Positions 52,707 through 60,787 of a DNA stretch of 64,000 bases are shown here, one piece after another. The stretch comes from Paraburkholderia bannensis (GTDB lineage: Bacteria; Pseudomonadota; Gammaproteobacteria; Burkholderiales; Burkholderiaceae). The notes below the pieces were generated by a model, which was not told the origin of the DNA, ran no database searches, and saw nothing but the letters and a program-made list of their open reading frames with translations. The stretch's first letter is position 1. Every line of letters begins with the position of its first letter. The stretch covers positions 1 to 64,000 of the forward strand of contig NZ_JACHBW010000023.1 of the NCBI RefSeq assembly GCF_014200455.1, given 5' to 3'. The translations under genes and the position numbers were made by a program.

Positions 52707-53546
52707 TTACAACGCTGCCAGGCGGGGCGATGCATGGCCCCAGCCGATCAGTTCGCGCTTGGTGCGCACGCCGAGCTTCGCGAACGCGCGTTTGACGTAC
52801 GACTCCGCCGTGGCGGTGCGCACGCCCAGGATCTCGGCGGCTTCGGGCACGGTTTTGCCCGTGATGAGATGCGCGCAGATCTCGTATTCCCGTTTGGACA
52901 GCTTCACGCCATCTGTCGCAATGCGCGCATCGAATTGCGCGAGCGGGTGCAGGTACGAGGTGGGGTGCGCCACGCGGCGGGCGGCGCTGGTGGAGGCGTG
53001 CAGTTCGAGCAGCGGAAACAGGAAGTCGCTCACATGACGAAAGCGGTTCATTTCCGCGAGCGAAAACGGCGGCGCGTGCAGCGCGCGTTCGAGTGCGATG
53101 GAGTGCTGGGCATGCCGCGTGCCGCGCGCGAGCACGCACTCATGGGCGATCAGCGCTTCGTCGAACAGGCGCTGGCGGAATTCGCCGGGCGGTATCGCGC
53201 CGATGTCGCGCACCACCAGCATCGTGCCGATCTTGCCGCGTATGCCCGCAAACAGCGGATCGCTTTCGTAGAAGCGGTCGTAGTAGAGCGTCATCACGTC
53301 GGAAATCGTGCCCGAATCCATGCCCACGCCGCCGCTGCCCACCCACTCACAGCGAAAGCCGTTTGGCATGTTGCTGTCCGCGCGGGAGCGCTCGATATGG
53401 ACGACGTTCAGCGGCACCACTTCGTTGAGCAGCAGCGTGAGGCGCGGCACGAAGTCCGGCGTGCCGACGGCTTCGATGACATTGCCGAGCGTTTTGAACG
53501 ACAGCGGGAAATTCGATTGTTCTTGAGGGGGTACGGGAATCAGCAT
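52707..53546 (-). CDS. LuxR-type helix-turn-helix transcriptional regulator
   Basis: From MLIPVPPQEQSNFPLSFKTL the product is 279 residues. The C-terminal HTH is LSKREYEICAHLITGKTVPE, then GVRTATAESYVKRAFAKLGV. The N-terminal ~200 residues have no receiver or recognisable autoinducer domain. It is divergent from the cupin/oxidoreductase genes and follows speB's promoter side, so it may control either or both. Confidence 0.87.
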   Translation of the reverse strand: MLIPVPPQEQSNFPLSFKTLGNVIEAVGTPDFVPRLTLLLNEVVPLNVVHIERSRADSNMPNGFRCEWVGSGGVGMDSGTISDVMTLYYDRFYESDPLFAGIRGKIGTMLVVRDIGAIPPGEFRQRLFDEALIAHECVLARGTRHAQHSIALERALHAPPFSLAEMNRFRHVSDFLFPLLELHASTSAARRVAHPTSYLHPLAQFDARIATDGVKLSKREYEICAHLITGKTVPEAAEILGVRTATAESYVKRAFAKLGVRTKRELIGWGHASPRLAAL

Positions 53547-53645
53547 GGCGCGCCCCTGAATGAAGGCCAGTCGATTATAGCCGAACGGCGGCATGCCCCG
53601 TTAGACGGGGTTTTCAGGGGTTTTCTGCGTTTTGGGGCGTTGCGC

Positions 53646-53665
53646 GTTGGCATCGCCAATGCAGG
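53646..53665 (+). promoter_or_regulatory. Candidate sigma-54 promoter
   Basis: TTGGCATC-N4-ATGCA gives GG (53649-53650) and GC (53661-53662) with the required 10-bp separation, close to TGGCAC-N5-TTGC. It lies 170 bp before the cupin gene. Two consensus bases differ and no sigma-54 activator is adjacent, so it is only a candidate. Confidence 0.35.
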
Positions 53666-53837
53666 CGCCAAAAAGCGTCAGATCGAGTCCGCAGGGTCAT
53701 TAAAAGCGCACGCAAAACGCACGCAAAACGCATCTTGCCCCCCCCGAGGGGGGGCATACCGGGGCAGCACGACCCGGCAACATTGCCGCACCGATTCAAT
53801 GAACACGTCGATAACGACATCTGACACAGGAATAACC

Positions 53838-54185
53838 ATGAGCAAGCTGATTCAGGACATCAAGGAACTGGGCGCAGGTCTGGGCGAATTCACCAAGCTG
53901 GAATACGGCATGGACGAAGGCGACTGGCGCGCCGCCGAAGGCACGAACGGCAACTACGTGATCGGCTTTTGGGAAGGCAAGGTCGGCTCGGTCGAGTTTC
54001 CGGAAACGGGCGCGGACGAAGCCTGCTGGCTCGTCGAAGGCAAGGTCGCGCTGACCGACGTGAACGGCGCGCGCAGGGAATTCTCGGCTGGTCAGGGTTA
54101 TCTGCTGCCGAAGGGCTTCGCCGGCAAGTGGGAAACCATCGCCGACGCCAAAAAGTTCTATGTCCTGCTCGAACCGCAACAGTAA
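53838..54185 (+). CDS. Cupin-domain protein (cupin_3/DUF861)
   Basis: The 115-residue product starts MSKLIQDIKELGAGLGEFTK behind AGGA; the open frame upstream has no gene-like sequence. The single cupin barrel has GNYVIGFWEGKVGSVEFPET, ACWLVEGKVALTDVNG and GYLLPKGFAGKWETI. Small cupins of this kind sit beside FAD amine oxidases in polyamine operons. Role unproven. Confidence 0.85.
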   Translation: MSKLIQDIKELGAGLGEFTKLEYGMDEGDWRAAEGTNGNYVIGFWEGKVGSVEFPETGADEACWLVEGKVALTDVNGARREFSAGQGYLLPKGFAGKWETIADAKKFYVLLEPQQ

Positions 54186-54284
54186 GCGTAAAAGCAACCA
54201 TCGCGATTTCCCGTCGCAAGCCGCGCTGCCCGCATCGGGCGACAGGCGCGGCGTCGTCCCTCCGCTTTATGCAGTGAAGCCATC

Positions 54285-55757
54285 ATGAGCGATAGCGCGC
54301 AACTCTACGAAGCCGGCATGGGTGCCTCCGCACCGGCCGCCAAACGCGAATCAACGCGTAATCCTGCTGCCTTGGGCGTGGAAGAAGCGCTTTCGGGCAC
54401 CAGGCTTTCTCCCTACTGGCTCGACAATCCGGCGCAACCGCCCGCCGAGCCGAAACTCACGCAAGACACCCGCGCCGATCTGCTGATCGTGGGCGGCGGC
54501 TTCACGGGCCTGTGGGCCGCCGTGCAAGCCAAGGAACAGATGCCCGATCTGGACGTCGTGGTGATCGAAGCAGGCCGTGTGGCGCATGGCGCATCGGGCC
54601 GCGCGGGCGGCATCATTTCCACCTCGGTGATGCATGGTCTGCCCAACGCCGTGCGCGTGTTCCCGAACGATATCGCGCAACTGGAAGAGTTCGGCCATCG
54701 CAATCTGGATGGTTTCGAAGAGACGCTCAAGCGCTACAACATCGACGCCGATATCGAATGGAACGGCGAGATGACGGTGGCGGTGGACCCGGATCACGTC
54801 GAGCATCTGCAGGCCGACTACGAGCTGCACACCGCATACGGACACAACGTGCAACTGCTCGATGCGCAGGCCACGCGCGAGCAACTGGATTCGCCGCTGT
54901 TCGCGGGCGCGCTCTGGTCGCGTAACCGCAGCGGCATCGTGCATCCGGCGAAGCTCGCCTGGGGCCTCAAGCGCGCGGCGCTTTCGCTGGGCGTGCGGCT
55001 CTACGAATACAGCCCGCTGATCGAAGTCAAGGACGAAGGCGCGACGGTGTTCGTCAAGACGCCCGAAGGCAGCGTGCGTGCGCCGCGCGTGCTGTTCGGC
55101 AGCGGCACCGCGAAAGTGGGTATCGCCGATATCAATCGTCGTGTTTTGCAGGTGCGCGATCACGTGCTCGCCACCGAGCCGCTCACTGAAGAGCAACTTG
55201 CGCGTATTGGCTGGAAGAACCGCCAGGGCATTTATGACACCCGCACGCAGCTCAATTATTTCCGCCTGACGAAAAACAACAACATCATCTTCGGCGGTCT
55301 GGTGAGCTATCACTTCGACGGCGATCCGAATCCGCCGCAGGATGAAAAGCGCGAAACCTATTACCGTCTCGCGCAGGCTTTCTACAACACCTTTCCGCAA
55401 CTGGCGGACGTGCGTTTCTCGCATGCGTGGGGCGGCCCGATCGATTACTGCTCGCGCGGCTCGGTGTTCGCGAAACGCTATCTCGGCGACAAGGCCGTGT
55501 TCGTCGCGGGCTATACGGGCTTTGGCGTGGCGGCAAGCCGCTTCGGCGCGTTCATGGGCCTGAATCTGCTGTTCGATCGCGACAGCCCCGAACGCGAACT
55601 CGATATCGCCAAACTCAGCCCGACCTATATTCCGCCCGAACCGGTGCGCTGGCTCGCGGCCAAGGTGACCTTCCACGCCTTCGACGGGGCGGACGCCGAA
55701 GGCGGCTGGAAGCGGGCGTGGATCAAGGGCATCAAGGCCCTCGGTTTCCCGATGTGA
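54285..55757 (+). CDS. FAD-dependent oxidoreductase (DAO family, PuuB-like)
   Basis: The 490-residue product has the ADP-binding motif DLLIVGGGFTGLWAAVQAKE near residue 66, then VIEAGRVAHGASGRAGGIIS and the late FVAGYTGFGVAASRFGAFMG. The DAO family includes gamma-glutamylputrescine and other amine oxidases. It is 99 bp after the cupin, probably one operon. An amine or guanidino substrate is inferred from neighbours. Confidence 0.87.
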   Translation: MSDSAQLYEAGMGASAPAAKRESTRNPAALGVEEALSGTRLSPYWLDNPAQPPAEPKLTQDTRADLLIVGGGFTGLWAAVQAKEQMPDLDVVVIEAGRVAHGASGRAGGIISTSVMHGLPNAVRVFPNDIAQLEEFGHRNLDGFEETLKRYNIDADIEWNGEMTVAVDPDHVEHLQADYELHTAYGHNVQLLDAQATREQLDSPLFAGALWSRNRSGIVHPAKLAWGLKRAALSLGVRLYEYSPLIEVKDEGATVFVKTPEGSVRAPRVLFGSGTAKVGIADINRRVLQVRDHVLATEPLTEEQLARIGWKNRQGIYDTRTQLNYFRLTKNNNIIFGGLVSYHFDGDPNPPQDEKRETYYRLAQAFYNTFPQLADVRFSHAWGGPIDYCSRGSVFAKRYLGDKAVFVAGYTGFGVAASRFGAFMGLNLLFDRDSPERELDIAKLSPTYIPPEPVRWLAAKVTFHAFDGADAEGGWKRAWIKGIKALGFPM

Positions 55758-55816
55758 TGTAAGCGCAGGGCGGCGTCTCGCATCGGCCAGACGCCGCCGC
55801 AGTCAGAAGAAGCGGC

Positions 55817-56746
55817 ATGTTCTCCAATACCTCCGATCTCGACCTGCGCCTCGTGCGGGTCTTCCTCGCCGTGGTGGACGCGCGCGGCATCACCGCCGCC
55901 GAAGCGACGCTCGGCGTGCGCCAGTCGACCATCAGCTCACAGCTTTCCGCACTGGAAGCGCGTGTTGGCTTTACGCTTTGCGAGCGCGGGCGCGGTGGCT
56001 TTCGCCTCACCTCGAAGGGCGAGCGCTTTGTCAGCTCGGCGCGCGCGCTGGTGGCCGCGACTTCGCAGTTCGTCGCTCAGGTGCGCGATATCGACCGCAA
56101 ACTCGTGGGCACGCTTTCGATAGGCCTGATCGGACAGGCTTCGCATGTGGAAAACGCGCGCCTGGCAGAAGCGATCGGCGCGTTTCGCAAGCGCGACCAG
56201 GCGGTGCGTTTCGCCATGCGCGTGGCGCCGCCGCAGGAACTGGAGGAAAGCCTCGTGAACCAGCAGCTCGATCTGGCCATCGGCTATTTCTGGCATCGCG
56301 TGGCGGGACTGTCGTACACGGAGCTGTTCAGCGAGCGCCAGGTGATCTGCTGCGGACGCGGTCATCCGCTCTTTCACGAAGGGCCGCACGTGACGCTGGA
56401 CGATCTGCGCGCGCATGACTGGATCTGGCGCAGCTATCCCGTGCCAGAGGAACTGGCGAGTATCGGCGAGCGCCAGGTCACGGCGATCGCGGACAGCATC
56501 GACGCGGCCACCGTGCTGATTCTGTCCGGCAGCCATATCGGCTATTTACCCGAACATCACGCACAGCCGTTCGAACAACGCGGATTGATTCGCGTGCTGG
56601 GACGCACGGCTTTTGGCTTCGACGTGCCGCTGCATCTGGCCACCAAACGCGGTGCGGGCGATAAGCCGATCGTGCGCGCCTTCTGCGAAGACCTGCTCAA
56701 CGTATATGGCGCGCAAGGCGTGGAAGAAGAGCGTGCCTGCGCCTGA
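55817..56746 (+). CDS. LysR family transcriptional regulator
   Basis: The 309-residue product has the N-terminal winged helix DLRLVRVFLAVVDARGITAA, EATLGVRQSTISSQLSALEA, followed by a type 2 periplasmic-binding-like domain (LVGTLSIGLIGQASHVENAR). It is on the same strand, 59 bp after the oxidoreductase, rather than divergent as usual. It may regulate the permease gene downstream. Confidence 0.92.
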   Translation: MFSNTSDLDLRLVRVFLAVVDARGITAAEATLGVRQSTISSQLSALEARVGFTLCERGRGGFRLTSKGERFVSSARALVAATSQFVAQVRDIDRKLVGTLSIGLIGQASHVENARLAEAIGAFRKRDQAVRFAMRVAPPQELEESLVNQQLDLAIGYFWHRVAGLSYTELFSERQVICCGRGHPLFHEGPHVTLDDLRAHDWIWRSYPVPEELASIGERQVTAIADSIDAATVLILSGSHIGYLPEHHAQPFEQRGLIRVLGRTAFGFDVPLHLATKRGAGDKPIVRAFCEDLLNVYGAQGVEEERACA

Positions 56747-56990
56747 GAGACATAAAAGAACATCAGATAAAAATAACCGATGTAGATGCGCGCGCAACGA
56801 AAAAAACAAAGCAAACAAACATTGGCCGCGCATGAAGTGAACGTTTGAAATACGCAATATGGCGCGCATTCGAGTGCTTTAGAGTGACCGCCAGAGTTGA
56901 GAACAGTGCGCGGCTCCGACCGCGTGACGGGATAACGGCAAGGCGCAGTACAAACGCAGGCCACGCCCAAGCCCCAAGGAGTGAGACACC

Positions 56991-58586
56991 ATGGCAGACA
57001 ACACCAGCATCACCCAGATCGAAACCTTCGGTTTCGAACGCATCCCCGACAAGTCGCGTTATGCGCGGCCCATCGATCTTTTCCGGCTGCTGTTCGGCGG
57101 CTGCAATACCTTTTCGACTTCCGTGCTGGGCGCGTTCCCGGTGCTGGTCGGCCTGTCGTTCGAGGCGAGTCTGTGGTCGATCGTGATCGGCGTGCTCGCC
57201 GGCACCTTCATCCTTGCGCCGATGAGCTCGTTCGGGCCGCGCAACGGCACGAGCGACCCGGTTTCGTCGGGCGCGCACTTCGGCATTCATGGCCGGATCG
57301 TCGGTTCGTTCCTCGCGCTGCTGACTTCCATCGCCTTCTTCTCGCTCGCGGTGTGGAGCTCGGGCGACGCGCTGGTGGGCGGCGCGCACAACATGATCGG
57401 CATGCCGCAAAACGGTTGGACGCTGGGCTCGGCATACATGGTATTCGCCGTGCTGGTGCTGGTCGTGTGCATCTATGGCTTCCGTTTCATGCTGTGGGTG
57501 AACAAGATCGCCGTGTGGGCTGCGAGCCTGATGTTCGTGGTCGGCGCGTTTGCGTTCAAGGGCGCCTTCGATATTCATTACGCCGGCACCTTGCACCACG
57601 GTAGTGCGGGTTTCTGGGCCGCGTTTATCGGCGCGACGCTGGTGGCGCTGAGCAACCCGGTGTCCTTCGCATCGACGCTGGGCGACTGGGCGCGCTACAT
57701 TCCGCGGACCACGCCGCGCTATCGCGTCATGGGGGCGGTGTACGCCGCGCAGATCGCCACCTTCGTGCCGTTCTTCTTCGGTCTCGCGACGGCGACCATC
57801 ATCGCCACGCACGCACCGGGCTTCATCGCCTCGAACGACTATGTGGGCGGATTGCTGGCGGTATCGCCGCGCTGGTTCCTGCTGCCGATGTGCCTGATCG
57901 CGATCATCGGCGGGATGTCGACGGGCACGACTGCGCTGTATGGCACGGGCCTCGATATGTCGAGCATGTTCCCCAGGTACCTCAACCGCGTGGGCGCCAC
58001 GCTGCTGATCGGTACGCTGGCGATTGCCTTCATCTTTATCGGCCGCTTCGCGTTCAATCTCGTGGAGAGCGTGTCGACGTTCTCGACGTTGATCTGCACG
58101 TTCAGCTGCCCGTGGATGGCGATCATGGTGATCGGCTATATGCAGCGCCGTGGCTTCTATCTCGCCGATGATCTCCAGGTCTTCAATCGCGGCGGCCGCG
58201 GTGGCCACTACTGGTTCACGCATGGCTGGAACCTGCGCGCGATGGGCGCATGGCTGCCCGCTGCGTTTCTCGGCCTGTCCTTCGTGAACTTGCCGGGCCA
58301 GTTCGTCGGGCCGCTGGGCAACCTCGCGGGCGGCTGCGATCTGAGCGTGCCGGTGTCGTTCATCGTAGGCGGCGCGCTGTACCTGGCGCTGCTGTGGCTG
58401 GCTCCGGAACCGGACGGCGTGTACGGTCCGCAAGGGCGACGCTTCGTGCGCGGCGGCCAGGCGGCGGCTGCGGCGACGCCTGCGCCGGTGACGGCCCGGG
58501 CTGCGGCGAAACCGGCCCGCAAGCGTGACGAGCAGGAAACGGCAGGCATGCGCTCGGTGCAAGGCGTGCGCGAGTACGCTGAATAA
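56991..58586 (+). CDS. NCS1-family permease (purine-cytosine/hydantoin type)
   Basis: The 531-residue, 12-helix permease begins QIETFGFERIPDKSRYARPI and has LFRLLFGGCNTFSTSVLGAF and STLGDWARYIPRTTPRYRVM, typical of NCS1 cation symporters. A charged tail rich in Ala and Lys ends the protein. NCS1 members import cytosine, allantoin, hydantoins and related nitrogen compounds; here the guanidino/polyamine cluster suggests a nitrogen-rich substrate. The 244 bp upstream hold no gene. Confidence 0.87.
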   Translation: MADNTSITQIETFGFERIPDKSRYARPIDLFRLLFGGCNTFSTSVLGAFPVLVGLSFEASLWSIVIGVLAGTFILAPMSSFGPRNGTSDPVSSGAHFGIHGRIVGSFLALLTSIAFFSLAVWSSGDALVGGAHNMIGMPQNGWTLGSAYMVFAVLVLVVCIYGFRFMLWVNKIAVWAASLMFVVGAFAFKGAFDIHYAGTLHHGSAGFWAAFIGATLVALSNPVSFASTLGDWARYIPRTTPRYRVMGAVYAAQIATFVPFFFGLATATIIATHAPGFIASNDYVGGLLAVSPRWFLLPMCLIAIIGGMSTGTTALYGTGLDMSSMFPRYLNRVGATLLIGTLAIAFIFIGRFAFNLVESVSTFSTLICTFSCPWMAIMVIGYMQRRGFYLADDLQVFNRGGRGGHYWFTHGWNLRAMGAWLPAAFLGLSFVNLPGQFVGPLGNLAGGCDLSVPVSFIVGGALYLALLWLAPEPDGVYGPQGRRFVRGGQAAAAATPAPVTARAAAKPARKRDEQETAGMRSVQGVREYAE

Positions 58587-58618
58587 CCCCGATAAGCGGC
58601 TTTGCAGGCGAAGAAATG

Positions 58619-58650
58619 AACGGCCGACGCGCGTAGCGTCGGCCGTTTTT
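58619..58650 (+). terminator. Rho-independent terminator after the NCS1 permease
   Basis: A perfect 12-bp stem, AACGGCCGACGC and its complement, with loop GCGTA is followed by TTTTT. It ends the permease transcript 33 bp after the stop. Confidence 0.85.
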
Positions 58651-59064
58651 GCTTTGCCAACGCTTTCCGGCGCTTTTCTGGCGATTGCGCCCTTTCTCCG
58701 TACGAGCGGCAAGCCGCGTCTTGCGCTCGGAAAAGCGCTCCGAACCGCCCGATTTACCCGAAAAACCATTGAAACGGTTCGGGAAAAGCCTGAAAGGCCT
58801 TAAAATCTCCCGTCCCGTGCAGGATCGCTGTGCTGATCCCGGCCTTTTTTGCCGTCCGCCAGGACGCGAAAGACCGGACGGGGACGCATCGATGCGGCTG
58901 CCGGAACCGCCGGACGTGGCGCGAGACGCGGTCGCAGCGCCGGAGGGCAGGGCGCGATCGGCTAAACTGTAGGGCTTGCGCGACCGGATTCAACCGCGCC
59001 ACCACTTTCAAACCCGTTGCGGCACTAGCGGCGGCGGGTCAATGCATAGACTGGATGAACAACC
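58651..59064. other. Intergenic stretch upstream of argG
   Basis: No gene is recognised. It must contain the argG promoter, but no clear -35/-10 pair or ArgR box could be assigned. Confidence 0.4.
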
Positions 59065-60399
59065 ATGAGCACGATTCTCGAATCTCTTCCGACCGGCCAG
59101 AAAGTCGGCATCGCGTTTTCCGGCGGCCTTGACACCAGCGCCGCGCTGGTCTGGATGCGCAAGAAGGGCGCCGTGCCCTACGCTTACACCGCCAACCTCG
59201 GCCAGCCCGACGAAGAAGATTACGATGCGATCCCGCGCCGCGCGACCGAATACGGCGCAGAAGGCGCGCGCCTGATCGACTGCCGCGCGCAGCTCGTCGC
59301 CGAAGGCATCGCTGCGCTGCAAAGCGGCGCGTTCCACGTCTCGACCGCCGGCGTCACGTACTTCAACACCACGCCGCTGGGCCGCGCCGTGACCGGCACG
59401 ATGCTCGTCGCCGCGATGAAGGACGACGGCGTGAACATCTGGGGCGATGGTTCGACCTACAAGGGCAACGACATCGAGCGTTTCTATCGCTATGGCCTGC
59501 TCGTCAATCCGGATCTGAAGATCTACAAGCCGTGGCTCGACCAGACCTTCATCGACGAACTCGGCGGCCGTGCCGAAATGTCGGAGTTCATGAACCAGCA
59601 AGGCTTCGCGTACAAGATGTCGGCTGAAAAGGCCTACTCGACGGACTCGAACCTGCTGGGTGCGACCCACGAAGCCAAGGATCTGGAGAGCCTGGAATCG
59701 GGCATCAAGATCGTCAACCCGATCATGGGCGTGGCGTTCTGGCGCGACGACGTCAAGGTCGATCGCGAAGAAGTGACGATCCGCTTCGAAGAAGGCCAGC
59801 CGGTCGCGCTCAACGGCAAGACCTTCCCGAACGCCGTGGAACTGCTGCTCGAAGCGAACCGCATTGGCGGTCGTCACGGTCTGGGCATGAGCGACCAGAT
59901 CGAAAACCGCATCATCGAAGCGAAGAGCCGCGGCATCTACGAAGCTCCGGGTCTGGCGCTGCTGTACATCGCTTACGAGCGTCTCGTGACCGGCATCCAT
60001 AACGAAGACACCATCGAGCAATACCGTGAAAACGGCCGCCGTCTGGGCCGTCTGCTGTATCAAGGCCGCTGGTTCGACCCGCAGGCCATCATGCTGCGCG
60101 AATCGGCGCAACGCTGGGTCGCGCGCGCGATCACGGGCGAAGTGACGATCGAACTGCGCCGCGGCAACGACTACTCGCTGCTGAGCACGAAGTCGCCGAA
60201 CCTGACGTACCAGCCGGAACGTCTGTCGATGGAGAAGGTGGCATCGACGTTCTCGCCGCGCGACCGTATCGGTCAGCTGACGATGCGTAACCTGGACATC
60301 ACGGATACGCGCGACAAGCTGCGCGTGTACTCGCAGGTCGGTCTGCTGAAGGGCGGCGATAATTCGGCGCTGCCGCTGCTGAAGACGGATAAGGAATAA
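59065..60399 (+). CDS. argG: Argininosuccinate synthase
   Basis: The 444-residue enzyme matches the E. coli-type (long) argininosuccinate synthase. The N-terminal P-loop is GIAFSGGLDTSAALVW; GDGSTYKGNDIERFYRYGLL binds citrulline/aspartate, and KMSAEKAYSTDSNLLGATHE follows. It joins citrulline and aspartate at ATP cost in arginine synthesis. It is monocistronic and ends at a terminator. Codon use is typical of a well-expressed core gene. Confidence 0.97.
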   Translation: MSTILESLPTGQKVGIAFSGGLDTSAALVWMRKKGAVPYAYTANLGQPDEEDYDAIPRRATEYGAEGARLIDCRAQLVAEGIAALQSGAFHVSTAGVTYFNTTPLGRAVTGTMLVAAMKDDGVNIWGDGSTYKGNDIERFYRYGLLVNPDLKIYKPWLDQTFIDELGGRAEMSEFMNQQGFAYKMSAEKAYSTDSNLLGATHEAKDLESLESGIKIVNPIMGVAFWRDDVKVDREEVTIRFEEGQPVALNGKTFPNAVELLLEANRIGGRHGLGMSDQIENRIIEAKSRGIYEAPGLALLYIAYERLVTGIHNEDTIEQYRENGRRLGRLLYQGRWFDPQAIMLRESAQRWVARAITGEVTIELRRGNDYSLLSTKSPNLTYQPERLSMEKVASTFSPRDRIGQLTMRNLDITDTRDKLRVYSQVGLLKGGDNSALPLLKTDKE

Positions 60400-60431
60400 G
60401 GTTTCGGTCTTTAGCTGCTTTTAGTTTGAAG

Positions 60432-60466
60432 AGCCCGCTTCGGTTTTTGCCGGAGCGGGCTTTTTG
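60432..60466 (+). terminator. Rho-independent terminator of argG
   Basis: AGCCCGCTTCGG pairs with CCGGAGCGGGCT (one G-U) around a short loop and is followed by a T run, 33 bp after the argG stop. Confidence 0.9.
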
Positions 60467-60787
60467 TTTTTTTGGCGTACTTTGGTTTGTTGAATGGCGC
60501 ACTAGAATATCGATTATTGAGCTGGCGTTGTCATCGCTTTAAATTGCCAATTGTTCATGCAAATTGCATGTTTGCTTAGTGGTTTCAAGATGATTGCACA
60601 AAAAATGGTCATATTTTCCGGTTCGACGCCCCCATCTAAAAGCCCGGTATTATTTACTTTTTAATGGGTATGTCCCGGCTGTTATCGCCAATACTCGATT
60701 TAATTCTTACTCTAAAAATCTCGCCGGCGTTGCCCTGATCGGTTTCATCAGATATTCTTCCTCGCATTAATAAGAAGGAGCAGCGGT
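60467..60787. other. AT-rich intergenic region before vgrG
   Basis: About 320 bp distinctly AT-richer than both neighbours and without a gene. It probably holds the vgrG promoter, and its composition suggests a boundary of a transferred segment. AAGGAG at 60775-60780 is the ribosome-binding site of the GTG start. Confidence 0.5.

Noticed and set aside
52629..53837. In-frame upstream extension of the cupin protein
   Set aside because: It is antisense to the LuxR-type gene and has shadow composition; the cupin start at 53838 has its own ribosome-binding site.
59008..60111. Minus-strand open frame opposite argG
   Set aside because: It mirrors the codon pattern of argG, a certain gene, and has no protein signature.
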